Source: Vibrio tapetis subsp. tapetis
GTDB lineage: Bacteria > Pseudomonadota > Gammaproteobacteria > Enterobacterales > Vibrionaceae
Direction of reading: 5' to 3'
NCBI RefSeq assembly: GCF_900233005.1
Contig: NZ_LT960611.1
Span: forward strand, 3,348,001 to 3,412,000
DNA: 64,000 nucleotides
The notes beneath the pieces are model-generated. The model did no database searches. It was not told where the DNA came from and saw only the letters and a list, made by a program, of their open reading frames with translations. The position numbers and the translations under genes are program-made. How positions within the stretch are numbered: the first letter of the stretch is position 1; each line of letters opens with the position of its first letter. Of the stretch, positions 38,262 through 54,330 are shown in pieces.

Positions 38262-39023
38262 TTACCCCAAAAATGCGGTCAATGGGCTAGAAGCGACCGC
38301 TACATTTTGTCTGACAGCCAAACCTGCTTCATAAGCTATGCGGCCTGACTCAACCGCGAGTTTGAATGCTTGCCCCATTGCAACTGGATCCGGCGATGAC
38401 GCGATTGCGGTATTAACAAGTACTGCATCCGCCCCCATCTCCATTGCGAGTGCAGCATGAGATGGCGCACCAATTCCGGCATCAACAATGACAGGAACAG
38501 ATGCCTGATCGATAATGATTTCTAAGAAGTCTTTTGAGGCAATGCCTTTATTCGAACCAATTGGCGCACCAAGTGGCATGACTGCAGCGCACCCTACTTC
38601 TTGTAGGTGCTTACACAGCACGGGATCTGCATGGCAATAAGGCAATACAATAAAGCCTAGCTCAACAAGCTTCTCTGCCGCCTTCAATGTCTCAATAGGA
38701 TCCGGCATGAGGTACTTAGGGTCTGGGTGAATCTCTAGTTTCAACCAGTTGGTACCTAACGCTTCGCGTGCTAGTTGTGCTGCAAAAATGGCTTCCTTGG
38801 CATTCTTAGCACCTGATGTATTTGGCAATAGATTCACACCGTTCGCGATTAACGGCGCGAGTATGTCGTCATCTTGATGTTCTAAATCAACTCGCTTTAG
38901 AGCCATAGTCGCTAACTCTGAACCAGATGCAATAATCGAGGACATCATCGCATCCTGATTCGAGTATTTTCCCGTACCTGTAAAGAGCCTCGAACTGAAT
39001 TTTTTGCCCGCTATTGATAACAT
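38262..39023 (-). CDS. thiG: Thiazole synthase ThiG
   Basis: The 253-residue TIM-barrel enzyme joins deoxyxylulose phosphate, dehydroglycine and ThiS thiocarboxylate to make the thiazole. The start [20 protein letters not shown] matches the family; the Schiff-base lysine lies in [11 protein letters not shown] and phosphate-binding motifs in [13 protein letters not shown]. The ATG at 39021-39023 follows AGGTGG within the end of thiS. An upstream GTG is also in frame. Confidence 0.95.
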   Translation of the reverse strand: MLSIAGKKFSSRLFTGTGKYSNQDAMMSSIIASGSELATMALKRVDLEHQDDDILAPLIANGVNLLPNTSGAKNAKEAIFAAQLAREALGTNWLKLEIHPDPKYLMPDPIETLKAAEKLVELGFIVLPYCHADPVLCKHLQEVGCAAVMPLGAPIGSNKGIASKDFLEIIIDQASVPVIVDAGIGAPSHAALAMEMGADAVLVNTAIASSPDPVAMGQAFKLAVESGRIAYEAGLAVRQNVAVASSPLTAFLG

Positions 39024-39024
39024 A

Positions 39025-39231
39025 TTAGCCACCTGCTATTGCTTGGAAAAGTGAGATTTCATCACCTTGATTAACACTCACATCACGCCATTGGCCTCGT
39101 GGAATTATATCTCCATTAATGGCGAGAGCGCATCCTGAAGATGACAGTTCGAGTTTCTCCAACATCTCTTCGACTAATAGCACACCAGTTAATGCAACTG
39201 GCTTGCCGTTGATTACGATTTCAATACTCAT
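39025..39231 (-). CDS. thiS: Sulphur carrier protein ThiS
   Basis: The 68-residue ubiquitin-fold carrier ends in the obligatory Gly-Gly (FQAIAGG), which ThiF adenylates and which then carries the thiocarboxylate for ThiG. It begins [14 protein letters not shown]. The gene is tightly packed between thiF and thiG. Confidence 0.95.
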   Translation of the reverse strand: MSIEIVINGKPVALTGVLLVEEMLEKLELSSSGCALAINGDIIPRGQWRDVSVNQGDEISLFQAIAGG

Positions 39232-39261
39232 AGGGTTCCCAAAATTCTTGTACTTCTCTAC

Positions 39262-40011
39262 CTATTCACAGACAGAACAGGACTTATCTTTGTTAAGCGT
39301 TAGGTTCTGCCATTGATTAGTCAGGCCATCAAATACATGCAGTACGTTGGTTCTGCCGTGTTCACCAACTTGTCCAACAAACTTAATCGCCTCCAATGCT
39401 TGATACGCTCCCATCATGGAGACCACAGGCCCAATAATTCCGCTCTCAGAGCACGTTTTGGCAGCACCCACGTCTTGAAATGGGAATAAGCAGTGATAAC
39501 AAGGCGTATCCGGTTGATAATCGAATACGGCAAGTTGGCCTTTCCAACCAATAGCTGCCGCTGAAACCAACGGCGTCTTGGTCTCATAACAAGCACCATT
39601 GACTTGATGCCTAGTTCTCATATTGTCACTACAATCAAGGACAACGCCGGCCAGCAAGCACTCGAGCTTTAGCTGTTCACCTTCAAGTGCTTTCTCAATG
39701 CTTCGTACCTTGCAGTTGGGGTTTAGAGCCTCAACATACGCTTTAGTTGCGGCAACCTTGCTGGTTCCAATATTGGATGTGTTGTAATGGGTTTGTCGAT
39801 GAAGGTTACTTTCGTCGACGCTGTCATGATCAGCGATCACTAGTTTTCCAACGCCAGCCCCAGCTAATAAAGGAATCGCAGCGCTACCTAACCCACCACA
39901 GCCGATCACAAGTATCGATGCATTGAGTATCTTCGCTTGCGATTCTTCACCAAATTCAGGTACGCCTATTTGCCTTTGGTAACGCAAAAACTCTTTGTCA
40001 TTAACTGACAT
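39262..40011 (-). CDS. thiF: ThiS adenylyltransferase ThiF
   Basis: The 249-residue E1-like enzyme has nucleotide-binding GCGGLGSAAIPLLAGAG (about residues 38-54). Zinc-type cysteine pairs occur at CYHC and CSVC (C-terminus). It activates the ThiS C-terminus with ATP. It overlaps thiE by 11 bp. Confidence 0.95.
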   Translation of the reverse strand: MSVNDKEFLRYQRQIGVPEFGEESQAKILNASILVIGCGGLGSAAIPLLAGAGVGKLVIADHDSVDESNLHRQTHYNTSNIGTSKVAATKAYVEALNPNCKVRSIEKALEGEQLKLECLLAGVVLDCSDNMRTRHQVNGACYETKTPLVSAAAIGWKGQLAVFDYQPDTPCYHCLFPFQDVGAAKTCSESGIIGPVVSMMGAYQALEAIKFVGQVGEHGRTNVLHVFDGLTNQWQNLTLNKDKSCSVCE

Positions 40012-41232
40012 CAGATGGTCTCTTTTCGTTCATAACCTGGTTGAACTCAGCGATAACCGCCTTTGGATCACTGCTTAGAGTAATTGCCCGTACAACGGCT
40101 AAGCTCGACACACCACACTGCCACACCTCGCTAGCTCGATTTAGATCAATGCCACCTATTGCTACCGTAGGGAAATCCCCAATAAGATCTTGATACAGTT
40201 TTAGACGTACCAACCCTTGCGGCTTTGAAGGCATAACCTTAGTCGTTGTAGGATGGATATGCCCCAGTGCTATATAGCTTGGCGAAAGCTGCTGTATCCG
40301 CTGAATCTCATAGTAACCATGGGTAGAAAGGCCAAGCCGAATACCTGCTTCCGAAATTGCTTTTAGATCGGCAACTTCAAGATCTTCTTGCCCGAGATGA
40401 ATACCATAAGCACCATGCTCGATTGCGAGCTCCCAGTAGTCATTAATGAAAACCTGAGCCTTAAACTCTCGCCCCAAACAGATGGCCTTTTGAACCTGTT
40501 CAGCTAATTCTGGATGATGTCGATCTTTGATTCGCAATTGTATGGTCTTGATACCTAGCTTCAATAGCCTTTCAATCCAAACAACATCATCAACAACAGG
40601 ATAGAGGCCTAAACTATCGGCTTCCATGATGGGAAATGACACGGGTTCTGAATTATCCCAGCCAAGCTTTATACCGAGCTCTCGGTCTTCAAGCAGTGGC
40701 AATGGAAACTGACTAGGGACTGTCGGCCATGTTTCACGTGAAACATCGGATTGACTGGCTACTCTAGCCAAAATAACCGCATCTTCGATTGGAAAATCAA
40801 GCACTATTGAAGCTGCAAGCCAGCTTAAGTGCTTCTCCTTATCGGTCAATGTCTTAAGAGTTGTTACTGATGGAACGGACTTTATTAGCCCGTCAATACG
40901 AAATACATCGCTATTGATATTGCCAGTGTTTGCATCAATGGCGATCTGATTATCAACGATCGACTCGCTTCCATAAGTCACCAATAAACTCTTTTCATCT
41001 GAGCCATTCATTTGCAGCAACAAGGACATTGCTGCTGCTTCATCTAACGGGCTATCAAACGATACTGATAATCTGAAACACTTATTATCAACTTGGATAC
41101 AAACGTCGGTCGTTTCACTAGTGCCGACTTCAATGGCACTGGTGTCCATCCCTTGCTCTTCTGCTGCCGACAGACATTGCTTGATAAGCGACGTTAAGTG
41201 GCTAAGGTGCGTTGGAATTAGTAACTGATACA

Positions 41233-41233
<1 letters not shown>
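40001..41233 (-). CDS. thiE: Thiamine phosphate synthase ThiE with long N-terminal extension
   Basis: The 410-residue protein is about twice the size of E. coli ThiE (211). The C-terminal half (about residue 205 on) is the synthase: TIQLRIKDR, VFINDYWELAIEHGAYGIHLGQEDL, GLSTHGYYEI, ALGHIHPTTTK and VAIGGIDL. It couples the pyrimidine diphosphate and thiazole phosphate. The N-terminal 200 residues are not part of usual ThiE. Their segment DKEKHLSWLAASIVLDFP... recalls the C-terminal part of ThiD-like kinases but lacks a visible active site. A parS site overlaps codons SDVSRETW (40730-40745). It overlaps thiC by one base. Confidence 0.9.
40730..40745. promoter_or_regulatory. parS: parS site 3 (perfect, inside thiE)
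   Basis: TGTTTCACGTGAAACA lies inside thiE in the N-terminal extension, encoding VSRET in the minus-strand reading. It is identical to the site at 37119. Confidence 0.88.
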
Positions 41234-43188
<1,955 letters not shown>

Positions 43189-43309
43189 CTATTTATTATA
43201 GAGGGATAAATGCTTGGCGGATTGGTGTTGCAAGAGGTGTTGATGGATCTATGCTCACGCATAAACATCAAAACATAGATACATTAGCGGAATGCCAATG
43301 AAAATATCT

Positions 43310-43417
43310 TCTCCTGTTCCCTTCGCAGGTATTAGCCTGATCAGGTTCAACGGATCCCGTTTTCACGGTCTCAGCTATCATCTCACAATTAAGTAGATGT
43401 AAGCACTCCGACAAGTG
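43310..43417 (-). promoter_or_regulatory. TPP riboswitch (thi box) controlling thiCEFSGH
   Basis: The minus strand carries GCTGAGA and the signature TTGAACCTGATCAGGC, then TAATACCTGCG, and a 5' stem around ACTTGTCGGAGTGC. This is the conserved TPP aptamer. About 130 bp separate it from the thiC start, room for an expression platform. Thiamine pyrophosphate would lower operon expression. Confidence 0.95.
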
Positions 43418-43484
43418 AAGCCATTATAAGTAAGTTTTCGAGATTTACAAACCCACTATATGCTTAATAGGCGACTAAAGCTGA

Positions 43485-43868
43485 TTAATTTTTCATCAGC
43501 AATTGGAAACCTAACCAAGCTGCAGAAACACTTAATGCGACATTCAATAATATGTTTAAACCCATTTTAAAGAATGCTCCTTGCTGCATTAATAGAACGT
43601 TATCCATTGAGAAGGTCGAAAATGTCGTTAGAGCCCCAAGAAAGCCAAGACCAATTATTTGCCTCCACGGTTCCGTCGCCAATAGTTCATTCTCAAATGC
43701 AGCAATCAGCAACCCCATGGCAAATGAACCAATGACATTAACCGTTAATGTGCCGTAGGGAAAACCTCGACCAAATAAAGACACGCATAATTCTGAAATC
43801 AGGTATCTCGAACACGCACCAAATGCCCCGCCTAATGCGATACACCCCAAAACAAAACCCTGTCCCAT
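43485..43868 (-). CDS. crcB: Fluoride channel CrcB/FluC
   Basis: The 127-residue membrane protein has four hydrophobic segments. Family motifs are GGAFGACSRYLIS, GTLTVNVIGSFAMG and GFLGALTTFSTFS. It forms a dual-topology dimeric fluoride channel that exports fluoride. The start MGQGFVL at 43868 matches the family better than the TTG four codons upstream. No clear fluoride riboswitch was seen upstream. Confidence 0.93.
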   Translation of the reverse strand: MGQGFVLGCIALGGAFGACSRYLISELCVSLFGRGFPYGTLTVNVIGSFAMGLLIAAFENELLATEPWRQIIGLGFLGALTTFSTFSMDNVLLMQQGAFFKMGLNILLNVALSVSAAWLGFQLLMKN

Positions 43869-43997
43869 AGTCACTCTCAATTCACAATTTATAAATTCGG
43901 TAATATTACTCGGCCATTTTTAGGAAAATTTTCATTAAAAACGACAACATAATGCCCCATTAACTGAACTAGAAAGTAAAAGTTACAGGAGTCACAA

Positions 43998-44033
43998 ATG
44001 AGCAACATTCGTCGCGTAACGCATTTGCACTAG
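43998..44033 (+). CDS. Possible 11-codon leader ORF upstream of MFS gene
   Basis: ATG with an ideal AGGAG six to seven bases upstream opens an 11-codon frame (MSNIRRVTHLH, stop TAG). It lies 65 bp ahead of the MFS transporter gene. It may be a leader peptide or chance; no downstream attenuator hairpin was found. Confidence 0.3.
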   Translation: MSNIRRVTHLH

Positions 44034-44098
44034 ATACCTATAGCTTATCTGCTGCTTGAATGAATGCAACAGTCAATGATAAGAGGAAGGAGAGTCCG

Positions 44099-45274
44099 AT
44101 GAGTATTCAGTATAAATTAAGTAAAGCGGCAATTGTTGCCGCCTGTATTTTATCCGCCGCAGGGGCATTAGTTTTTAATGCATTTCCTTTATTCTTAGGA
44201 AACATTGCGACTCAATATCAATTTGGTGACGAAGAGTTAGGTTTGTTAGGCGCGGCCTATTTAGGAGCTTTTGCACTCGCCGCTTTATTTGCCCCACTTT
44301 GGATGCCACGTGTCGCGTGGAAACCAGCGGCGCTTTTCGGATACGTATTTATTTTAGTTGGTAGCTACTTACTTTCACATGCCCCCGCTGATCAGGTGCA
44401 CATGATCATGGCAACTATCGGTTTAGGCTCGGGTATCATCTTTACAATTTCATTAGGTGTTCTTGCCGCAGCAAAAAACCCAGATACCGCTTATGGCTGG
44501 AAGCTTGTCACCGAAATGGTCGCTGCTGGTTCTTTGATGTTTATCATGACCAGTTTGATCATCAATGAATTTGGCTATCAGGGCTTCGTTGTTGGAATCG
44601 TGGTGTTATATGGACTTTCCGCGCTGTCTATTTTCGCACTACCGAAAAACTTCATGGCGACGAGTATAGAAGCAAAGGTAAGTGGCAAAAAATCAAAGTT
44701 CAACACTTCCGCTGCGCTCGCAAGCATTGCACTCTTTTTCCAAGCAGGCACATTCTCAGGGTTATGGGGTTTCATGGAACGAATTGGTGAAATTCATGGC
44801 GTAGATAAACAGTTAATTGGCACTGTACTCGCTGCATCTATAGCGGCTGGAATATTGGGTGCTCTATGCTGTGTCGTATTAGGACAAAAACTTGGACATC
44901 GTAAGCCAATTGCTGCGGGGCTTTTCATTACTCTTGCAACATTGGCCTTACTGGAGTGGAATACGGGGACTATCACGTTCATTGTCGCCGCATGCTTGAT
45001 TAACGCACTGTTGCAGTTCCTTGTGGCAACTCTCATGGTTTTAGTTACCGATAAAGACCTCACGGGCAAGTATACGGTAATGATGGCCTTCACACTCGCT
45101 ATGGGGGGTGCAATAGGACCTGGCGTACTAGGAACCATCATTGAAGAGTTTGGTTTCTCAATGGGCTACTTATGGGCTGCATTTTTCACCTTAGCAACAA
45201 TGATGCTGGTGTTAATGGCAACCAAAGAAGAAAACAAGGCAACAGACGTAAACCTACAAAGCGTAAACGGATAA
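44099..45274 (+). CDS. MFS transporter of unknown substrate
   Basis: The 391-residue protein has about twelve membrane segments (first: AAIVAACILSAAGALVF). The start MSIQYKLSKAAIV at 44099 follows a strong GGAAGGAGAG, so the upstream extension to 44060 is rejected. No substrate motif was recognised. It stands alone, downstream of a possible short leader ORF, and is convergent with the rRNA operon. Confidence 0.85.
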   Translation: MSIQYKLSKAAIVAACILSAAGALVFNAFPLFLGNIATQYQFGDEELGLLGAAYLGAFALAALFAPLWMPRVAWKPAALFGYVFILVGSYLLSHAPADQVHMIMATIGLGSGIIFTISLGVLAAAKNPDTAYGWKLVTEMVAAGSLMFIMTSLIINEFGYQGFVVGIVVLYGLSALSIFALPKNFMATSIEAKVSGKKSKFNTSAALASIALFFQAGTFSGLWGFMERIGEIHGVDKQLIGTVLAASIAAGILGALCCVVLGQKLGHRKPIAAGLFITLATLALLEWNTGTITFIVAACLINALLQFLVATLMVLVTDKDLTGKYTVMMAFTLAMGGAIGPGVLGTIIEEFGFSMGYLWAAFFTLATMMLVLMATKEENKATDVNLQSVNG

Positions 45275-45307
45275 AAGTCAGCGCCAAAATACCTTTCAAC
45301 AAACAAA

Positions 45308-45340
45308 AAAAAGGCTCCAGCATTTCTGCTAGAGCCTTAA
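45308..45340 (-). terminator. Terminator of the rRNA operon
   Basis: AAGGCTC-AGCA, TTTC loop, TGCT-GAGCCTT with a long T-run on the minus strand, directly after the CCA end of tRNA-Trp. Confidence 0.92.
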
Positions 45341-45343
45341 TTA

Positions 45344-45420
<77 letters not shown>

Positions 45421-45484
45421 AAAACAATATCTAACGTATGTTAGATTCAAAAAACCTCGCTTATAGCGAGGTCTTCTGAATAAG

Positions 45485-45561
45485 TGGCGGAGTGGACGGG
45501 ACTCGAACCCGCGACCCCCGGCGTGACAGGCCGGTATTCTAACCAACTGAACTACCACTCC
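45485..45561 (-). tRNA. tRNA-Asp (GTC)
   Basis: Acceptor GGAGTGG/CCACTCC, encoded CCA, loop CTGTCAC giving anticodon GTC. It lies between 5S rRNA and tRNA-Trp, as in some E. coli rrn operons. Confidence 0.96.
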
Positions 45562-45627
45562 GCAGTGGAATACTCACAAAGTGAGTGTTCATATCTTTAG
45601 ATTGGTCAATCTAAAGATTAAATTTAA

Positions 45628-45747
45628 AGCCTGGCGATGTCCTACTCTCACATGGGGAAACCCCACACTACCATCGGCGCTACTGCGTTTCACTTCTGAG
45701 TTCGGCATGGGATCAGGTGGGTCCGCAACGCTATGGTCGCCAAGCAA
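45628..45747 (-). rRNA. rrf: 5S ribosomal RNA
   Basis: About 120 bases closely following the E. coli 5S sequence, including CCGAACTCAGAAGTGAAACG and the terminal stem GCTTGGCGA/TCGCCAGGC. Ends are placed by this stem. Confidence 0.95.
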
Positions 45748-45930
45748 ATTTTGAAGTTCGAAGTGCTAAGTTCTAAAAACTAAGTGCTTAAAGACAAGAC
45801 TTCGGACTTATAATCTGGAAAGCTGTTTTTTGCTCCATACTTCGCTTTTAGCATTTAGTACTTCGCATTTAAATTCTCTACACATTCAATTATGTTCTTG
45901 CTTTGAGTCCAATCAAAACCTGGTGTTGTA

Positions 45931-48821
<2,891 letters not shown>

Positions 48822-49117
48822 ATACAACCCCAAGAGGTCTTTGTGTATGGCAAACAACCAAGGTTGTCTCTCTATTTTATGAGTGAGAGACGTTCGATTT
48901 TGCCGGACTCAAATATGTTTTCATTCGCATGAAAACCCAAGAACACTTGAATGTGTGTTGGTACCTATCACTCATAAAGAGTCATAGGATTTGAGAACTT
49001 TTAAATTTGAATAACAACTAATCACAGTCGTTATTCGTCAGCTTTCCAAATTGTTAAAGAGCAAAAGTTTCTAATCGAAACCATTTTTAAAAACACTATC
49101 GCTAATGCGTTTAAAGA

Positions 49118-49193
49118 TGGTGGGCGATACCGGGCTCGAACCAGTGACCCCCTGCTTGTAAGGCAGGTGCTCTCCCAACTGAGCTAATCGCCC
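49118..49193 (-). tRNA. tRNA-Val (TAC)
   Basis: Acceptor GGGCGAT/ATCGCCC, encoded CCA, anticodon stem around TTACAAG giving TAC. Fourth spacer tRNA between 16S and 23S. Confidence 0.96.
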
Positions 49194-49222
49194 TCCGATG
49201 TTTTAATTCCTTGAGGAAGGAA

Positions 49223-49298
49223 TGGTGGAGCTATGCGGGATCGAACCGCAGACCTCCTGCGTGCAAGGCAGGCGCTCTCCCAGCTGAGCTATAGCCCC
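49223..49298 (-). tRNA. tRNA-Ala (TGC)
   Basis: Acceptor GGGGCTA/TAGCTCC with G-U pairing, encoded CCA, loop TTGCACG region giving anticodon TGC. Third spacer tRNA. Confidence 0.96.
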
Positions 49299-49323
49299 AT
49301 ATTTTTATTTCCTTGGGAGGAAA

Positions 49324-49399
49324 TGGTGGGTCGTGCAGGATTCGAACCTGCGACCAATTGATTAAAAGTCAACTGCTCTACCAGCTGAGCTAACGACCC
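49324..49399 (-). tRNA. tRNA-Lys (TTT)
   Basis: Acceptor GGGTCGT/ACGACCC, encoded CCA, loop CTTTTAA giving anticodon TTT. Second spacer tRNA. Confidence 0.96.
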
Positions 49400-49401
49400 A
49401 A

Positions 49402-49477
49402 TGGTATCCCGTAGGGGAGTCGAACCCCTGTTACCGCCGTGAAAGGGCGGTGTCCTAGGCCTCTAGACGAACGGGAC
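49402..49477 (-). tRNA. tRNA-Glu (TTC)
   Basis: Acceptor GTCCCGT/ACGGGAT, encoded CCA, loop CTTTCAC giving anticodon TTC. First spacer tRNA, only two bases from tRNA-Lys. Confidence 0.96.
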
Positions 49478-49602
49478 ACTAAGTTTGTTTCCACTTTAAA
49501 AAAGTAGAATCAAATTTGTTTGAAGAACTTGGGAGTTCTTCTCTCTTTTGCTTTTCTAAACCATATCAATCTGTGTGGGTACTCATCGTGAAAATCTTCG
49601 TA

Positions 49603-51147
<1,545 letters not shown>

Positions 51148-51445
51148 AAGATTTTGTCGGCTCAATGAATACTGACTTCAAAACTAATATTCATGTAAAC
51201 ATGAACATGTAATTCTAAAGCTATTACCATTCCAACAGAATGGTAATGAATTGACTGTGCCAAAATTAAGTAAACTTAATTTCGTATTGGTCACTCAGTT
51301 CATTGAAACCAAAGTTGTTTCCGAAGAAACTGTTTTTACCGAGGTAAAAACTTTTTTGATTATCATCAACGAGTGCCCACACAGATTGATAGGTTTAAAT
51401 TGTTAAAGAGCTTTTCGAATCGAGCATTGCTTGATTCGGACGGCC

Positions 51446-51473
51446 ATTCTAGCGATTTAAGTTTTAGTGTCAA
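51446..51473 (-). promoter_or_regulatory. rrn P2 promoter
   Basis: On the minus strand TTGACA (51468-51473), 16-bp spacer, TAGAAT (51446-51451), then a GC-rich discriminator GGCCGTCC. Confidence 0.8.
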
Positions 51474-51573
51474 CCACTTTTTTCAAAACTATTTTTAAGC
51501 ACTTGGCTTAGCTAGTAGACCTTGCTAACTCTGGTTCACTTCTTTCGAAACGTTCCCGTGTCAGCGAGGTGGC

Positions 51574-51601
51574 ATTATAGAGATCGACGTCACTTTGGCA
51601 A
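51574..51601 (-). promoter_or_regulatory. rrn P1 promoter
   Basis: TTGCCA (51596-51601), 16-bp spacer, TATAAT (51574-51579), then GCCACCTC, much like E. coli rrn P1 with its short spacer and GC-rich discriminator. AT-rich sequence directly upstream could serve as an UP element. Confidence 0.85.
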
Positions 51602-51669
51602 CCCCAATTAACCACTTTTTTCGAATATTTTGTTTGTTTGAATACTTTCCAACCAACTGCGTCTAAATG

Positions 51670-52209
51670 TTAGTCAAGTTGCCCGAAATTTCGGATCTGA
51701 TGCGAGAATTTAGTCACTTTTTCCCAATTAGTATATTCAACTTCTTTACTAGTATCGGTTTCTCCACCAGTCATGGTCATAATAAAGCGAATCATGACTC
51801 GGTCAAAAAATCCGTAACGTGGGTAATAAAGCGCACCAGCAAACACACCTATCAATTTAGGCTGCCAAGGCGACTTCTTTAAAAACGTCTTTATATAGGC
51901 GCTACCTTCAGGCGTATCTTTTCCTTCGGCTTCTTTACGTGCGGTTAGGTTGACACAGAAAAAGGCCGCATTACATTGTTCGAGCTGTTCTAAATGCTGT
52001 TCAATGAACTGATAAAGCTTTTTATTCAAATGGCCATAGCGAATCGATGCACCAATCACAACACGATCGTACTTAGATAGTTCAACCTTGCCTATTTGGT
52101 GAATGTCTTGAGTCTCACAATCGAACTCGCCAAGTTCCTTCTTTATATAGTCGAGAATTTTAACGGTTTGCCCTTCTCGGCTTGAGTGCAATAACAGTAA
52201 CTTTTCCAT
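51670..52209 (-). CDS. hemG: Protoporphyrinogen IX dehydrogenase, flavodoxin type (HemG)
   Basis: The protein of about 179 residues has a flavodoxin fold. The FMN phosphate loop is HSSREGQT near the N-terminus, with VVIGASIRYGH and GVFAGALYYPRYGFFDR following. HemG oxidises protoporphyrinogen IX to protoporphyrin IX, passing electrons to quinones. The second ATG (52209) has AAGGA at the right distance; the first lies against it. It follows trkH by a few bases, the same order as in E. coli next to rrnA. Confidence 0.93.
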   Translation of the reverse strand: MEKLLLLHSSREGQTVKILDYIKKELGEFDCETQDIHQIGKVELSKYDRVVIGASIRYGHLNKKLYQFIEQHLEQLEQCNAAFFCVNLTARKEAEGKDTPEGSAYIKTFLKKSPWQPKLIGVFAGALYYPRYGFFDRVMIRFIMTMTGGETDTSKEVEYTNWEKVTKFSHQIRNFGQLD

Positions 52210-52218
52210 TTTCATTCC

Positions 52219-53676
52219 TTAACTACGCCAGAACGTTGGAGTCAACAGAATCAATAGCGTAAAAATCTCTAATCGTCCAAACAACATGGATACAATCAAC
52301 ACCCACTTAGCGTTGTCATTTACATCGCCAAAATGAAGCGCAACATCGCCAAGTCCTGGGCCTAAATTATTCAGTGTTGCAGCAACGGCAGAAAATGCCG
52401 ACAGCTCGTCCATACCCGTAGCGATCAGTGCCAGCATACAAACAACAAACACAAGTGCGTAGGCAGAAAAGAAACCCCAGACCGCATCAACAACACGTTG
52501 TGATAACGCAGAACCACCCACTTTGATGGTGTACACCGCTCTTGGGTGTACCAAACGTTTCATTTCACGAGCACCTTGCAAGGTGAGCAATAAAATTCGT
52601 ATTACTTTCATTCCACCACCAGTAGAACCAGCGCAGCCCCCTATAAAAGAAGAGAATAACAATAGTACTGGCAAAAATAGCGGCCACTCGGAGAAACCCG
52701 TGGTGGTAAATCCTGCGGTAGTCGAGATAGACACCGTTTGGAAAAGTGCCTGATCAAATGCATCGTATACAGAGTCGTAAGAGTGATGCTTTAAAAGCAA
52801 TAGAAAACATATTAAGAATAAGACAGCCTGTATAAAGATAAAGGCTCGAAATTCAGGATCTTTCCAATAATATCTAGGATGAACGCCGCCGGACGCAAAA
52901 GCAGCAAAGTGCAAAGAGTAGTTACACGCAGAAATGAGCAAAAACACCACTGTAATCATATTGATCACATGACTATCAAAATAAGCCATGCTTGCATCAT
53001 GCGTAGAGAAACCACCGATAGCAATCGTTGAAAAACTATGGCTTATCGCATCAAACACGCTCATGCCCGCCAGCCAAAATGCGGTTGCACAGGCGATCGT
53101 TAAGCTTAAGTAGATATACCAAAGCACCTTTGCGGTTTCAGCAATTCGTGGTGTCATTTTAGTATCTTTTACTGGGCCAGGTATTTCAGCCCGATACAGC
53201 TGCATACCACCAATGCCCAAGACTGGCAGAATGGCAACCGCGAGAACAATGATTCCCATGCCTCCAAACCACTGCAGAAACTGTCGATAAAACAAAATGG
53301 CTTTAGGTAATTCATCTAGCCCAACAATAACCGTTGCGCCGGTCGTTGTTAAGGCAGAGAAAGACTCAAAGAAAGCATCTGTTACTGAAATATTGGGGTT
53401 ATCAGAGATAAGAAATGGCAGAGCACCGGCGCTGCCGATTACCGTCCAAAAAAGCACTACGATAAGAAAACCGTCTCGGGCCTTTAATTCATGCTTATGT
53501 TTGCGGTTAGGGAACCAAAAAAATCCACCACACATCAGTAATACAACAAATGTCGTGACAAAAGGCACACCGGCACCATCACGATAAATAAGAGCAACAA
53601 AAGCTGGGGCTAACATTGATACACTGAAAAGTGCCAGCAATAGGCCAACGATGCGGATAATTGAACGAATTTGCAT
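52219..53676 (-). CDS. trkH: Potassium uptake protein TrkH
   Basis: The 485-residue membrane protein has four repeated membrane-pore-membrane units. Pore-loop motifs such as SALTTTGATV and GGCAGSTGGGMKVIR supply the filter glycines. It works with the cytoplasmic gating protein TrkA, encoded elsewhere, to import potassium with protons or sodium. It lies between yigZ and hemG on the same strand. Confidence 0.95.
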   Translation of the reverse strand: MQIRSIIRIVGLLLALFSVSMLAPAFVALIYRDGAGVPFVTTFVVLLMCGGFFWFPNRKHKHELKARDGFLIVVLFWTVIGSAGALPFLISDNPNISVTDAFFESFSALTTTGATVIVGLDELPKAILFYRQFLQWFGGMGIIVLAVAILPVLGIGGMQLYRAEIPGPVKDTKMTPRIAETAKVLWYIYLSLTIACATAFWLAGMSVFDAISHSFSTIAIGGFSTHDASMAYFDSHVINMITVVFLLISACNYSLHFAAFASGGVHPRYYWKDPEFRAFIFIQAVLFLICFLLLLKHHSYDSVYDAFDQALFQTVSISTTAGFTTTGFSEWPLFLPVLLLFSSFIGGCAGSTGGGMKVIRILLLTLQGAREMKRLVHPRAVYTIKVGGSALSQRVVDAVWGFFSAYALVFVVCMLALIATGMDELSAFSAVAATLNNLGPGLGDVALHFGDVNDNAKWVLIVSMLFGRLEIFTLLILLTPTFWRS

Positions 53677-53706
53677 TCTTAAATATGAAGCAGCGCTTCG
53701 AAATTC

Positions 53707-54330
53707 CTAATAGTCATCTAACGGCGTAACCAATACTTTGGCAGCGCTCTTATTAATAATGGTTTGAGTAAACGGACTGACTTGATTTACTTCAATGGCT
53801 ACCACTATCGTAATTCGGCTTTGATAATCAGCCTCTACTTGTTCTGCTTTAAACTCAGCCATTACCGACTGCACTAAAGGCATAAGCGAGTAGTCTAACT
53901 CTAGCTTCAAATTTGTGGTGATTTTTTTCTCGATAGTTTGAAGCAACTTCAGTGCTTGTTGAACACCTCCACCATATGCTTTAACTAAACCACCCGTCCC
54001 AAGCTTGATTCCTCCAGAATAACGGGTAACTACAGCCGTTATTTCCCCAACTCCAGAGCCAGCCAGTTGCGCCAAGATCGGTTTCCCGGCAGTGCCTGAT
54101 GGTTCGCCATCATCACTAAAGCCAAATTTCATCGAGTTTTCAGGTCTGCCTGCAACGAAACCCCAGCAGTTATGTCTTGCTCCTGAATGACGCTGCTTTA
54201 TTTGATCAACAAATTCTTTAGCTAACTCAATAGATGGAGTATGAGCCAAATGGGTAATGAACACGCTCTTTTTGATCTCTTCTTCAAATAAAGCGGGGGC
54301 AGATGGAATTTTAAAAGGCTGAAGATTCAT
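53707..54330 (-). CDS. yigZ: YigZ/IMPACT-family protein
   Basis: The 207-residue protein has an N-terminal UPF0029 (IMPACT) domain with FSDDGEPSGTAGKPIL and VTRYSGGIKLGTGGLVKAYG, then a smaller C-terminal domain. E. coli YigZ has 204 residues. Function is not firmly known; a link with translation or nucleic-acid binding has been proposed. It heads the yigZ-trkH-hemG series. Confidence 0.93.
   Translation of the reverse strand: MNLQPFKIPSAPALFEEEIKKSVFITHLAHTPSIELAKEFVDQIKQRHSGARHNCWGFVAGRPENSMKFGFSDDGEPSGTAGKPILAQLAGSGVGEITAVVTRYSGGIKLGTGGLVKAYGGGVQQALKLLQTIEKKITTNLKLELDYSLMPLVQSVMAEFKAEQVEADYQSRITIVVAIEVNQVSPFTQTIINKSAAKVLVTPLDDY

Noticed and set aside
43881..43990. Fluoride riboswitch ahead of crcB
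   Set aside because: The conserved aptamer bases could not be found in the short upstream region.
44305..44325. Another CACGTG-containing sequence in the MFS transporter gene
   Set aside because: Flanking bases do not fit the parS consensus beyond the central hexamer.
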